Both the position numbers and the translations under genes were made by a program. The notes beneath the pieces were generated by a model that saw nothing but the letters and a program-made list of their open reading frames with translations, made no database searches and was not told the DNA's origin. Positions 33,424-42,255 of a stretch of DNA of 64,000 bases are shown here, piece after piece (within the stretch, counting starts at the first letter, position 1; each line of letters opens with the position of its first letter). Source of the stretch: an uncultured Collinsella sp. (lineage in GTDB: Bacteria > Actinomycetota > Coriobacteriia > Coriobacteriales > Coriobacteriaceae); assembly GCA_959023295.1 (NCBI GenBank), contig CAUFBM010000002.1:122815-186814 (forward strand). Direction: 5' to 3'.

Positions 33424-33954
33424 ATGTCGTATTTGGATCTGGCTCGGTCTCGGTATTCTTGTCGTTTGTTTGAGGACCGTTCTGTTGAGCAGGCTGTGGT
33501 GGATGCCATTGTTGAGGCTGGGCGTATTGCTCCTTCTGCTTGTAATAATCATCCAACCCGTGTGATGGTGTTGGATACGCCCGAGCTTCTGGAGAAGGCA
33601 GCTGCTTGTCAGCCTCGGTTTGCTCGTGATGGGTCCATCTTTGGCGCTCCGCTCATCTTCCTCATTTGCAGCGTTACCGACGACGCTTGGGTGCGCCCCT
33701 ATGACCAGATGAACTCCAGCGCTATCGACACCTCGATTGTTTGCGATCAGATGATGATGGAAGCCGAGGAGCAGGGCCTGGGAACGTGCTGGGTGTGCCA
33801 TTTTAAGCCCGAGGTGGCCCGCGAGCAGTTCGGCCTGCCCGAGGGCGTCTATCCCTATCACATGCTCGTCTGCGGCTATCCTGCCGACCACATCGCCGAT
33901 CCTGAGCATCGCGAGGCCCGTACCATTCCCCTCTCCGACTTCCTCCTCAAGTAG
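33424..33954 (+). CDS. Nitroreductase family protein
   Basis: Predicted FMN-dependent NAD(P)H oxidoreductase of 176 residues, cytoplasmic. N-terminal SRYSCRLFEDRSVE and AGRIAPSACNNHPTRV are the usual FMN-binding start; EEQGLGTCWVCHF and MLVCGYPAD follow. The length is at the short end for the family. The ATG at 33424 has GGAGGG upstream; the frame is open 22 codons further but without a site. The first 70 codons use mostly T- and G-ending codons (TTG, GCT, CGT, TCT), while the rest uses the C-ending codons of its neighbours, so the gene looks mosaic or locally mutated. Confidence 0.85.
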   Translation: MSYLDLARSRYSCRLFEDRSVEQAVVDAIVEAGRIAPSACNNHPTRVMVLDTPELLEKAAACQPRFARDGSIFGAPLIFLICSVTDDAWVRPYDQMNSSAIDTSIVCDQMMMEAEEQGLGTCWVCHFKPEVAREQFGLPEGVYPYHMLVCGYPADHIADPEHREARTIPLSDFLLK

Positions 33955-33998
33955 TTTTTGGCACATGCCCTAAAACCTACCTTTTGCCACGCGCCCTT

Positions 33999-34042
33999 CG
34001 CCGAGTTCTGCCCTATCGCACGCAGAGCTCGGCGTTTTGTTT
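33999..34042 (+). terminator. Rho-independent terminator after the nitroreductase
   Basis: CGCCGAG and CTCGGCG, with inner CTGC/GCAG pairing, are followed by TTTTGTTT. Confidence 0.78.
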
Positions 34043-34062
34043 CCCAACCCGTATGCAGCCAC

Positions 34063-34091
34063 AAAAAAGGAGCCCGCAGGTGCGAGCTCCT
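34063..34091 (-). terminator. Rho-independent terminator after divIVA
   Basis: On the minus strand AGGAGCTCGC and GCGGGCTCCT pair and are followed by TTTTTTG. Confidence 0.85.
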
Positions 34092-34120
34092 CAGAAGGAC
34101 ACTAGATTGTAGCTCTGGCG

Positions 34121-34798
34121 CTAGTCCAGATCGTCAGCGGCAAAGTTGTCGATCGGGGCGAAGGGGTCAGCCACGGGAACAACCGGATCAGCGACAGGCA
34201 GCGGCTCGGCGGCGGGAACGGTCACTGCAGGAGAAGCGGCAGAGCCGACCGGCGTAGAGGCCATAAGGTCGGACGGGAAGGAATTCTGGGCATCGTCCAT
34301 GAAGTGCTGGATGAGCTTGAGGTACTCGGCCTTGAACTCCTCACGGGAAGCCTTCAGACGGTCGATCTCCTCGAGCTCGGCCTGCTTCTCGGTCAGAGCC
34401 TGACGGATGACCTCGCGGGCCTTGGCGTCGGCTTCGTTGCGGATGCGCTCAGCGTTCTCGTTGGCGTCGTTGACGATACCCTCGGCGGTCTGCTGGGCAG
34501 CGATCAGCGCAGCGGAGATCTGGCGCTCCTGAGCGGAGAAGTCGGGTGCGGGAGCGGCCACAGGAGCGGCGGGAACGGCCTGAGCGGCAGCGTCCTGAGC
34601 CTGGGCAAGCTGAGCCTGCGTGTCAGCAAGCTGCTGCTCGGTGGCAGTCAGACGACCCTTAAGATCGACAATCTTGGCAAGCATAGCGTCAACCTCGGAG
34701 GACAGCGTCTCCAAAAAGACGTCGACCTCGGCGGGATCATAGCCGCGCTTGGCCTCAGAGAAAGTCTGAGCCTGGATGTCAGCAGGGGTAATAGCCAT
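34121..34798 (-). CDS. divIVA: DivIVA-domain cell division/polarity protein
   Basis: 225-residue coiled-coil scaffold that binds curved membrane at poles and septa and recruits partners. The N-terminal lipid-binding domain is seen as ITPADIQAQTFSEAKRGYDPAEVDVFLE (part) in residues 3-33; long heptad regions follow, broken by an Ala/Pro linker (about 75-90), and the C-terminus is Pro/Ala/Val-rich. ATG has AAGGAGAA at good spacing. It is the last gene of yggS-sepF-yggT-divIVA, the same order as ylmE-ylmF-ylmG-divIVA in Gram-positive bacteria. Confidence 0.92.
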   Translation of the reverse strand: MAITPADIQAQTFSEAKRGYDPAEVDVFLETLSSEVDAMLAKIVDLKGRLTATEQQLADTQAQLAQAQDAAAQAVPAAPVAAPAPDFSAQERQISAALIAAQQTAEGIVNDANENAERIRNEADAKAREVIRQALTEKQAELEEIDRLKASREEFKAEYLKLIQHFMDDAQNSFPSDLMASTPVGSAASPAVTVPAAEPLPVADPVVPVADPFAPIDNFAADDLD

Positions 34799-34860
34799 AA
34801 CAAGTTCTCCTTTTTCATCGCCTCGGCGCTGGGCGCCCGACATGAGTTACTGAGCCAGTT

Positions 34861-35142
34861 CTATACGAGTATACCTATAAGAAGCTGCAGAATCAGCCTC
34901 TGCACCAACTGCAACGCAATAATTGCAACGACCGGCGAAAAATCAACGCCACCCATCGGCGGAATAAACCGACGAAACAGGTTGAGCCACGGACCGCAGA
35001 CGCTATCGAGCACCGCGGCGATATCCTGCAGCAGGCCGCCCTGCTTCATGGGAATCCACGTCATAAAGCAATAGACCACAATGAGCGTGGAGTAGAAGTT
35101 GAACAGCGTGTTGACCAGCTGAACAATGGTGTAGATGTTGAT
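34861..35142 (-). CDS. yggT: YggT family membrane protein with apparent non-AUG start
   Basis: Small membrane protein, here about 93 residues with two hydrophobic segments (VQLVNTLFNFYSTLIVVYCF and PVVAIIALQLVQRLILQLLI). Family members help place division or photosystem complexes; B. subtilis YlmG is in the same cluster. The frame follows the sepF stop codon in the same phase and has no ATG, GTG or TTG in the proper place. GAGGAG lies six bases before an ATC codon (35140-35142); an ATT is at 35146-35148. The first ordinary start, GTG at 35079, would delete most of helix 1. Confidence 0.8.
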   Translation of the reverse strand: MNIYTIVQLVNTLFNFYSTLIVVYCFMTWIPMKQGGLLQDIAAVLDSVCGPWLNLFRRFIPPMGGVDFSPVVAIIALQLVQRLILQLLIGILV

Positions 35143-35163
35143 GGGAATCTCCTCGTCTTGGGT

Positions 35164-35889
35164 TTACTTAAGGTAGCCGTCGGCGCGCAGCTTCTTGAGG
35201 TCCGAATCCTTGACCTCGCAGCCGGCGGGCAGCACCATAAACACGCGATCGCCCACCTCTTTGACCGTAGCGCCCAGGCCGCAGGCAAAGCCATAGCTAA
35301 AGTCCAGGACGCGTTTGGCGACCTCGGTGCGAACGCCAACAAAAATCAGCGCAACAGGCTGCTTGGTGCGCACACGGCGGACAACGGTCTCGACATCGTC
35401 ATAGCTCTCGGGACGCAGAACATAGGCAGGCAGCTGCGGCGTGGCGTTAATGATGTTGCTCGCATAGGCCGAGGCGTCGCTCGGCGCAGGAGCGGGCGCA
35501 GGTGCCGCGGCGCGAGCGCGAGCGCTCTCGGCATAGCTCGACGGCGTGTCGTAAGCGCCGGGACGATAGCCGCCCGCGACACTATCCTGAGAACGCGACG
35601 GCGGATTGTACGTTGTTGCATGACGGGAGTCATCGCCGACCAGCTGACCGGAGCGCGTGTACACCGCTACAGACTCGGCCTCACCGCGGCGCGTCTGGCC
35701 CAGCAGGCCGTTACTCGGCTCGTCCTGGGTATAGAAGCCCTCGCCCGAGGCACCGCTGTAGCCGTTGTTCTGATAGCCATCGTCGTAGCCGTCATCGTAG
35801 CCGTAGTCGTCATCCTGGCCATAGCCCTGGTCGTAACCCTGCTGGCCGCCAAGGTGCATCTTATTTTTAATCTCGTCAAGGAAGCCCAT
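35164..35889 (-). CDS. sepF: Cell division protein SepF
   Basis: FtsZ-binding septum protein of 241 residues that can tether FtsZ to the membrane. The N-terminal amphipathic helix is MGFLDEIKNKM; a long Gly/Tyr/Asp-rich linker (about 15-55) and an Ala/Pro stretch (about 125-140) follow; the C-terminal SepF fold runs from about 155 to 241 (YVLRPESYDDVETVVRRV, FSYGFACGLGATVKEVGDRVF). ATG has GAGAGGAC upstream. With no ftsA in the dcw cluster of this window, SepF is the likely FtsZ membrane anchor. yggT follows after 21 bases. Confidence 0.93.
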   Translation of the reverse strand: MGFLDEIKNKMHLGGQQGYDQGYGQDDDYGYDDGYDDGYQNNGYSGASGEGFYTQDEPSNGLLGQTRRGEAESVAVYTRSGQLVGDDSRHATTYNPPSRSQDSVAGGYRPGAYDTPSSYAESARARAAAPAPAPAPSDASAYASNIINATPQLPAYVLRPESYDDVETVVRRVRTKQPVALIFVGVRTEVAKRVLDFSYGFACGLGATVKEVGDRVFMVLPAGCEVKDSDLKKLRADGYLK

Positions 35890-35949
35890 GGTTGTGTCCT
35901 CTCACGGTTTAGTGCAGGCGCTCTGCAAACCAGTGCGCACTTCAGAGCC

Positions 35950-36687
35950 CTATTTTACTGCAAACTCCGGGCTAAATACTACCCTGCCCAGGCGAACGAG
36001 CGTAGAGCCCTCCTCAAGGGCAGGCTCAAAGTCCTCGCTCATGCCACAAGAAAGCTCGGGCAGGCTCAGATCGGGATGCGCCACTTCCAGCTCGTCCCTC
36101 AGCTCTCGCAGCCCGGCAAAGGTGCGACGCGCCACATCCTTGTTCCCCCGAGGGGCCATGGCCATAAGGCCCTGCACACAAATTCCCTCAAGCTCCGTGA
36201 GCTCGCCGGCGGCGCCACGAATCTCATCGGGCGAAAAGCCACCCTTGGACTCCTCGCCGCTTACGTTAACCTCGATTAGCACCTGCTGGGGAGCAGAAAG
36301 CTCGCCCGCTTCGATCTTGCGAACGGCACGGCTCGAAATCGCCTGCGCCAAATGAAGCGAACCAACCGAATGAATCAGCTCAGCCGAGCCCAACACCGCG
36401 TTAATCTTATTGGTCTGAAGGTTGCCAATCATATCGAAGCGCACCTCGGGCAGCTCCGGATGCTCCGCCAGACCCGTGAGCTTGCGGACGAGTTCTTGCG
36501 GGCGGTTCTCGGCAAAATGGCGGTATCCCACCTGGATGGCCGCGATGGTTTCATCGACGCCGACGGTCTTGGACACGGCAATCAAACGCGCGGCATCGCG
36601 GGGCCTCCCAGCGCGATCGAGCGCGGCATAGAAACGCTCGAGTATCTGCTCGCGGCGAGCGCGCATTACATTCAAATAGTTATCCAT
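35950..36687 (-). CDS. yggS: YggS/PLPBP family PLP homeostasis protein
   Basis: Single-domain alanine-racemase-fold protein of 245 residues that carries PLP but has no known catalytic reaction; it balances vitamin B6 and amino acid pools. The PLP lysine is Lys40 in LIAVSKTVG. Other family blocks are FAENRPQELVRK, HMIGNLQTNK-like DMIGNLQTNKIN, and LSCGMSEDFEPAL near the end. The ATG at 36687 has GGAGG nine bases upstream; TTG at 36693 is too close to it. It is first in the yggS-sepF-yggT-divIVA group. Confidence 0.93.
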   Translation of the reverse strand: MDNYLNVMRARREQILERFYAALDRAGRPRDAARLIAVSKTVGVDETIAAIQVGYRHFAENRPQELVRKLTGLAEHPELPEVRFDMIGNLQTNKINAVLGSAELIHSVGSLHLAQAISSRAVRKIEAGELSAPQQVLIEVNVSGEESKGGFSPDEIRGAAGELTELEGICVQGLMAMAPRGNKDVARRTFAGLRELRDELEVAHPDLSLPELSCGMSEDFEPALEEGSTLVRLGRVVFSPEFAVK

Positions 36688-36734
36688 TGCCAATCGCCTC
36701 CGCTAACAGCACAACAAGTAGTCCCATGCTAGCG

Positions 36735-36775
36735 CAAGAGCGCGGCCCCGCATCCGCAAGGCCGCGCTCCCTTAG
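36735..36775 (-). terminator. GC-rich hairpin after phoU
   Basis: GAGCGCGGCC and GGCCGCGCTC pair around a 12-base loop, between phoU and yggS. No T-run follows on the minus strand, so terminator strength is doubtful. Confidence 0.45.
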
Positions 36776-36807
36776 GTATTTACAATCTTTTGACGAACGA
36801 GGCTACC

Positions 36808-37665
36808 CTACTCCTCGTCGTCCTCACCATCATCCTCGTCCTCAAGATGATCCAACAGGTAGCGAAGTCCCTCGCTCACCTCGTTAGCGGGCACCTTGGC
36901 AACAAAGTGTGCATCCACGGCGGGCCTCATAATGACGCCCTCGCCCGAAGGCACGCGCATGCTCTCGAGCTCGTCCTCGTCCGTACGGGCGATATCGCCG
37001 GCAGTCATACGCTGGCCGGTCAAAAGGAAGGTCAGACGGCAGGCGGCATCGATGGAAATCGAGGCAATGCGATCGAGGTAGCGCGAAACCATGATGGCGC
37101 GGCGCAGATCGTCATAGTTGCTGTCGTCGTCCATAAAATCGCCCGTGTCCATGCGGTTAAAGGTGCGGAAGAACTTCTCGTACGCCGCATGCACCGGCTC
37201 GTCCTCGACGGCCAGGTTGCAGATGATGGACATGTCGTTAGTGACGAGCGCGGAAAGCGACGAACCCAGCACCTGGTAAACGGCTTCGGCCTCGGCCTCA
37301 ACCGTACCGACAAGCTCCTGGGGCAGCGAGATATCGGCCTTGACCATATGACGCGTGGCGCGGCAGATCTGGCGAACTTTATCGGTCATGCGCTGCAGGT
37401 TAAAGTCGACGTAAATGATCGTCTGCAGCAAACGGAAGTCGGAGGCGACCGGCGACTGCGTAGCGATCAGGTTGTAGCACACGGCCTCCAAGTTGGCGCA
37501 GCGAGCATCAATCGAAAGCGTGCGCTTCTTGGTCTTAGTGGCGAGCTTGCGGTCGTCGGTCACATAGGCCTTCACGGCGTCGTGAAGGGCCAGATCGACG
37601 GCCTCGAAGATGCTCAGCATCTCGTGACGGGCCTCGATGAGCTGACGGGAAAACAGTTTGCGCAT
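36808..37665 (-). CDS. phoU: Phosphate signalling protein PhoU
   Basis: Helical cytoplasmic protein of 285 residues that links the Pst transporter to phosphate signalling. Two PhoU repeats are visible, each with the metal-type pattern seen as LRLLQTIIYVDFNLQRMTD (first, in part) and RAIMVSRYLDRIASISID (second, in part). It is longer than the usual 220-240, with a C-terminal extension ending in a run of Asp and Glu. ATG has GGAG upstream. It is the last gene of the pst operon, 92 bases after pstB. Confidence 0.9.
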   Translation of the reverse strand: MRKLFSRQLIEARHEMLSIFEAVDLALHDAVKAYVTDDRKLATKTKKRTLSIDARCANLEAVCYNLIATQSPVASDFRLLQTIIYVDFNLQRMTDKVRQICRATRHMVKADISLPQELVGTVEAEAEAVYQVLGSSLSALVTNDMSIICNLAVEDEPVHAAYEKFFRTFNRMDTGDFMDDDSNYDDLRRAIMVSRYLDRIASISIDAACRLTFLLTGQRMTAGDIARTDEDELESMRVPSGEGVIMRPAVDAHFVAKVPANEVSEGLRYLLDHLEDEDDGEDDEE

Positions 37666-37757
37666 GGTTCACTCCAATCAGTTGGGTGCGGTCATGCCGC
37701 CCGCACAGTGAATACGCACCGGACCAGGTCCGATCGACTTGGGACTAGTCGCACCGA

Positions 37758-38561
<804 letters not shown>

Positions 38562-38573
38562 GGGACTCCTTAA

Positions 38574-39479
38574 CTAGCGGCGCTTGCGCGACAGATAACG
38601 CGCAAACAGGTTGAAGGCCAGAATAATCGCCATCAGCAAAAGCGCAGTGCCGTAGGCTGCGTTCATGTTGATGCCGTCATTGGCAAGCAAATAGAGGTGA
38701 ACGGTCATGGGACGACCGGAATCGAGCGGCGAGATCGGCAGATTGATGGCCTGACCCATGGTGTAGAGCACCACCGCGGTCTCGCCGATGGCGCGACCGA
38801 TGGCAAGGACGATGCCGGTGGCAATGCGGCCAAAGGCAGAAGGAAGCACGATCTTGGAGACGACCTGCCACTTGGTGGCGCCCAGGCCATATGCGCCCCA
38901 ACGGATATAGCGCGGAACGGCGCGAATTGCCTCCTCGGTGGTGCGCATGACGATGGGCAGCATCAGAAGCGCCAGCGCCAGAGCGGCCGAAACCATCGAA
39001 AGGCCCAGGCCCATGGCCTCAACAAACAAGGCGTAACCAAAGAGGCCCATAACGATGGAAGGCACCGAGGCCAGGGCATCGGCAGCATAGCGAATGATGT
39101 CGACGACCTTGCCCTGCTTGGCGTATTCGGCCAGATAGACCGCAGCCAAGACGGCAACCGGCGTGCAGATGAGCATGGCGAGCGCCGTCACGTAGATGGT
39201 CGAGACGATCGTGGGCCAGATGCCACCCTCGGCGTTTACGCCCTGCGGCCAGCCGAAGATAAAGTCGAGCGAGATATGCGGAAGACCGTTGATGACCACA
39301 TAGGCGATGATGGCAAGCAACACCAGGGTGGTGATATAGGCCGCGGCGCGAAACACGCCGAGCATAATCTTGTTGGACAGGTCCTTGTTGATGCGGCCCT
39401 TCTTGCCATGGGAAAGGGCACGCTTGATGAGCTCGCGCGACGATGTCGTATCGACCGTCGTGTCAACGGAATCGGACAT
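38574..39479 (-). CDS. pstA: Phosphate ABC transporter permease PstA
   Basis: Membrane subunit of the phosphate importer, 301 residues and six hydrophobic helices. The inner-membrane coupling (EAA) loop is seen as REEAIRAVPRYIRWGAYGLGATKWQ-like text: EEAIRAVPRYIRWGAYGLGA near 200. The N-terminal 45 residues are polar. ATG at 39479 has GAGGGGG upstream, three bases after the pstC stop, so the two are translationally coupled. Confidence 0.93.
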   Translation of the reverse strand: MSDSVDTTVDTTSSRELIKRALSHGKKGRINKDLSNKIMLGVFRAAAYITTLVLLAIIAYVVINGLPHISLDFIFGWPQGVNAEGGIWPTIVSTIYVTALAMLICTPVAVLAAVYLAEYAKQGKVVDIIRYAADALASVPSIVMGLFGYALFVEAMGLGLSMVSAALALALLMLPIVMRTTEEAIRAVPRYIRWGAYGLGATKWQVVSKIVLPSAFGRIATGIVLAIGRAIGETAVVLYTMGQAINLPISPLDSGRPMTVHLYLLANDGINMNAAYGTALLLMAIILAFNLFARYLSRKRR

Positions 39480-39482
39480 AGC

Positions 39483-40415
39483 CTACCCCCTCTTCTTTGA
39501 AATCAGGCGAACGATACCCACCAGTGCAGCTGAGATGATAAACAGGACCACGCCCATGCCAAACAGAGCCGAGCGATGCAGGCCCGAGGAATAGCTCATG
39601 TCGAGTGCGATCTGGCTCGTGAGCGTCGAGATGGGGCTCGAGATGCTATCTGGAATGACCGGGGCGTTGCCCACGACCATCAGCACGGCCATGGTCTCAC
39701 CGATGGCACGCCCCATACCCAAGACAATTGCATCGACAATGCCCAGCTTGGCTGCAGGCAGCACGACCTTGTAGATGGTCTGCCACTTGGTGGCACCCAT
39801 GGCATAGGACGCCTCGCGAATGCCCATGGGGATGGAATTGAGGGCATCGATCGTGAGCGTGGTAATGGTGGGAACGATCATGATGGCAAGCACAAACCAC
39901 GCCGTCAGCGCGCCAAAGCCAAGACCGCCGGTCAGCTGCGCGATAAACGGGCGGATGATGACCATGCCAAAGAAGCCGTAGATGATGGAGGGGATGCCCG
40001 CCAGCAGGTCGACGGCGGGGCTGATGAGCCTGCGCACGCGCTTGCTGGCGATCTCGACCAGATATACAGCCGTGCCCACACCCAGGGGCACGCCCATGGC
40101 GAGCGCACCGACCGTCACCAGACCAGAGCCCGCCAGCAGCGACATGATGCCGTAGTGGCCCTCGGATGGCGCCCACGTAAAGCTAAAGAAGTCCGCCAGG
40201 CCGATGTCGGTAAAGACGGGCAGCGCCGAGTACGTGGTAAAGACAAAGATCAGGATAACGGTGACGACCGCCAAGAACGCGCAGGCAAAGAAGATCCACT
40301 GCAGCGCCTTCTCCTTGAGATAGGTGCTACGCGACACCAACGCCAACTCACGCTTTTTGGGCGTCTGAGCCTCCTGCTCAATCTGGGGGGTTTCCTGTGC
40401 TTCCACGCTACTCAC
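39483..40415 (-). CDS. pstC: Phosphate ABC transporter permease PstC
   Basis: Second membrane subunit of the phosphate importer, 310 residues with six helices. The coupling loop is ALNSIPMGIREASYAMGATK near residue 205. Start is GTG at 40413-40415, which overlaps the pstS stop by eight bases; GGAAAGGGGA lies just upstream inside pstS. This overlap suggests coupled translation. Confidence 0.93.
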   Translation of the reverse strand: MSSVEAQETPQIEQEAQTPKKRELALVSRSTYLKEKALQWIFFACAFLAVVTVILIFVFTTYSALPVFTDIGLADFFSFTWAPSEGHYGIMSLLAGSGLVTVGALAMGVPLGVGTAVYLVEIASKRVRRLISPAVDLLAGIPSIIYGFFGMVIIRPFIAQLTGGLGFGALTAWFVLAIMIVPTITTLTIDALNSIPMGIREASYAMGATKWQTIYKVVLPAAKLGIVDAIVLGMGRAIGETMAVLMVVGNAPVIPDSISSPISTLTSQIALDMSYSSGLHRSALFGMGVVLFIISAALVGIVRLISKKRG

Positions 40416-41244
40416 TCCCCTTTCCGTCGTTGGTGACGGGAATAAAGCCCGCCTCGCGAATCTGCTTGTCCATCTTCTCGGACGTCACATAGTCAATGTA
40501 GTCCTGCGCCTGATGCGAAGGCGTACCCTTCACAAAGAAGTAAAGGTCGCGCGAGATGGGATAGCCGCCACTTGCGACCGTCTTCTCGGATGCCTCGACA
40601 TGGTTGACCGAAACGGCCTTAACCGAGGTCGTGGCGTTGAGGCTCTCGACAAAACCCAGCGAGATGTAGCCAATGGCGCCACGCGAGCGGGACACGACGT
40701 CGCGCACTTGGCCCGTACCCGAAAGAACGGCCGAGCGGCGATCGAACGGCGTGCCGTCCATCACGATGGTACGGAAGGCCTCGCGCGTACCGGACGCCTC
40801 GTCGCGGTTGATAACCTGAATCTTCAGGTCCTCTCCGCCGACTTCCTTCCAGTTGGTGATCTTGCCGGCGTAAATATCGCGGAGCTGCTCGGTCGAGAGA
40901 TTGTCGACCGGGTTGTCGTCGTTCACGATGACTGCGATGCCGTCGTGCGCGATTACGATCGGGGTCAGGCCAAGGTCTTGTTCGTCGGCATTGAGGCCAC
41001 GAGACGAGCTGGCGATGTCGGCCGTGCCGTTGCTGACGGCCTCGATACCCGCAGAGGAGCCAAGGCCGGAGACGAGCACATCGGTGCCGGCCTCTTCCTT
41101 AAAGCCCTCGGCTGCGATCTCGGCAATGGGAAGGCACGTGGTCGAGCCGGCCACGGTAATAGAAGATGTGGAAGATCCCGAGGAGCAAGCACACAGCGTG
41201 AGCGTAAGCACTGCAGCACTCAGGACCGATGCGATCTTTCTCAT
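40408..41244 (-). CDS. pstS: Phosphate-binding lipoprotein PstS
   Basis: Extracellular phosphate-binding lipoprotein that feeds the PstCAB importer, 278 residues. The signal peptide is MRKIASVLSAAVLTLTLCAC with a lipobox LCAC, so Cys20 is the likely lipid anchor. The binding region starts ITVAGSTTCLPIAE; SRGLNADEQ and NRDEASGTREAF contain the phosphate ligands. The ATG at 41242-41244 overlaps the pgeF stop as ATGA. The open frame upstream to 41655 lies inside pgeF and is not part of the gene. Confidence 0.94.
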   Translation of the reverse strand: MRKIASVLSAAVLTLTLCACSSGSSTSSITVAGSTTCLPIAEIAAEGFKEEAGTDVLVSGLGSSAGIEAVSNGTADIASSSRGLNADEQDLGLTPIVIAHDGIAVIVNDDNPVDNLSTEQLRDIYAGKITNWKEVGGEDLKIQVINRDEASGTREAFRTIVMDGTPFDRRSAVLSGTGQVRDVVSRSRGAIGYISLGFVESLNATTSVKAVSVNHVEASEKTVASGGYPISRDLYFFVKGTPSHQAQDYIDYVTSEKMDKQIREAGFIPVTNDGKGSE

Positions 41245-42041
41245 AGCATCACGCCGATCGCAGCATGGCGCCCACAGGTGCCGCCCTCGTTGCGGTAGGA
41301 ATAAAAGCGGTCGTTCTGACGAACGGTGGAAAGCTTGGTGTCCACAATGCTGCTCGCCTCGACGCCGGCGTCCATCAGCGCCTCGCGAATGGCGGCGGAA
41401 AGATCGAGCATACGAGAAGCAGAGGCATCGATGCACGCGAACTCGGCGGCAAAGCGATCCATGAGCTCCTGGGACACCTCGTACTCGTCGCCCAGGATAT
41501 GGGGCCCAATGTAGGCAGAGATGTCGTCCGGCTTGCAGCCAGCCGCCTCGCAGAGCGCTTGGCACGCCTTGGCGGAAATGCGCGCAATCGTGCCCTTCCA
41601 GCCAGAGTGCACCACGGCAAAGCCGCCGGGAGCCACCAGCACCACGGGAACGCAATCGGCAAAGCAGAGCATCACGGGTACCTCACGGGCCATGCAGACG
41701 ATGGCATCGCAGCCCTCGGCAATCTGCTCGCGAATATTCTCGAGATAATCGGCACCGTTCGAGGCCACCGTCACGACATGGTCACCGTGTACTTGATTGG
41801 GAACAAGCAGGTTGTGCTCGCACTCGGCGGCACCCAAGGCCTCGAGTGCGCGGCGACGATTTTCTTGAACGGCAAAGGGGTCATCGCCAACATGCGAGCC
41901 CAGATTGAGTGAGGAGTACGCATCTTCGGAAACACCGCCGGCGCGTTCGGTAAAAGCAAAGCGAACATCGTGCGTCGCGCCCTCTACCAACGTAACTCCA
42001 TCATGGTCGACACGCGAAACGCTGTCCGCACGTGCTGCCAT
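41241..42041 (-). CDS. pgeF: Peptidoglycan editing factor PgeF (YfiH, laccase-domain)
   Basis: Cytoplasmic copper/zinc-type laccase-domain protein, 266 residues, known in E. coli to remove wrongly placed L-Ser from UDP-MurNAc precursors; other members act as purine nucleoside enzymes. Metal ligands are in NQVHGDHV, MLCFADCVPVVL and VVHSGWKGT, followed by AYIGPHILGDEYEV. The ATG at 42041 has AGGAGG upstream; the frame runs open far into the next gap but without a start site. It lies next to ftsZ, as often seen, but here its stop overlaps pstS, so it leads the pst operon. Confidence 0.92.
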   Translation of the reverse strand: MAARADSVSRVDHDGVTLVEGATHDVRFAFTERAGGVSEDAYSSLNLGSHVGDDPFAVQENRRRALEALGAAECEHNLLVPNQVHGDHVVTVASNGADYLENIREQIAEGCDAIVCMAREVPVMLCFADCVPVVLVAPGGFAVVHSGWKGTIARISAKACQALCEAAGCKPDDISAYIGPHILGDEYEVSQELMDRFAAEFACIDASASRMLDLSAAIREALMDAGVEASSIVDTKLSTVRQNDRFYSYRNEGGTCGRHAAIGVML

Positions 42042-42201
42042 ACTAAAGCCTCCTAATAACACAAGTATCGCGGCGACGCCGCAGCAGTCCGTGCCACACG
42101 GCTGCCATACTTCATCAAAAGGATACCCGCAGCGGTAGGGGCTAAACGTAAGGGGAACGTAAGGAGATTGGAGGCTTTCGTTTACAAAGGCAAAACACAA
42201 C

Positions 42202-42230
42202 AAAAAGGGTGCGCCCAATCGGACGCACCC
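42202..42230 (-). terminator. Rho-independent terminator after ftsZ
   Basis: On the minus strand GGGTGCGTCC and GGGCGCACCC pair and are followed by TTTTTG. It separates the dcw cluster from pgeF-pst. Confidence 0.88.
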
Positions 42231-42255
42231 CATACAGGTCGCTGAGAAAAACGAA

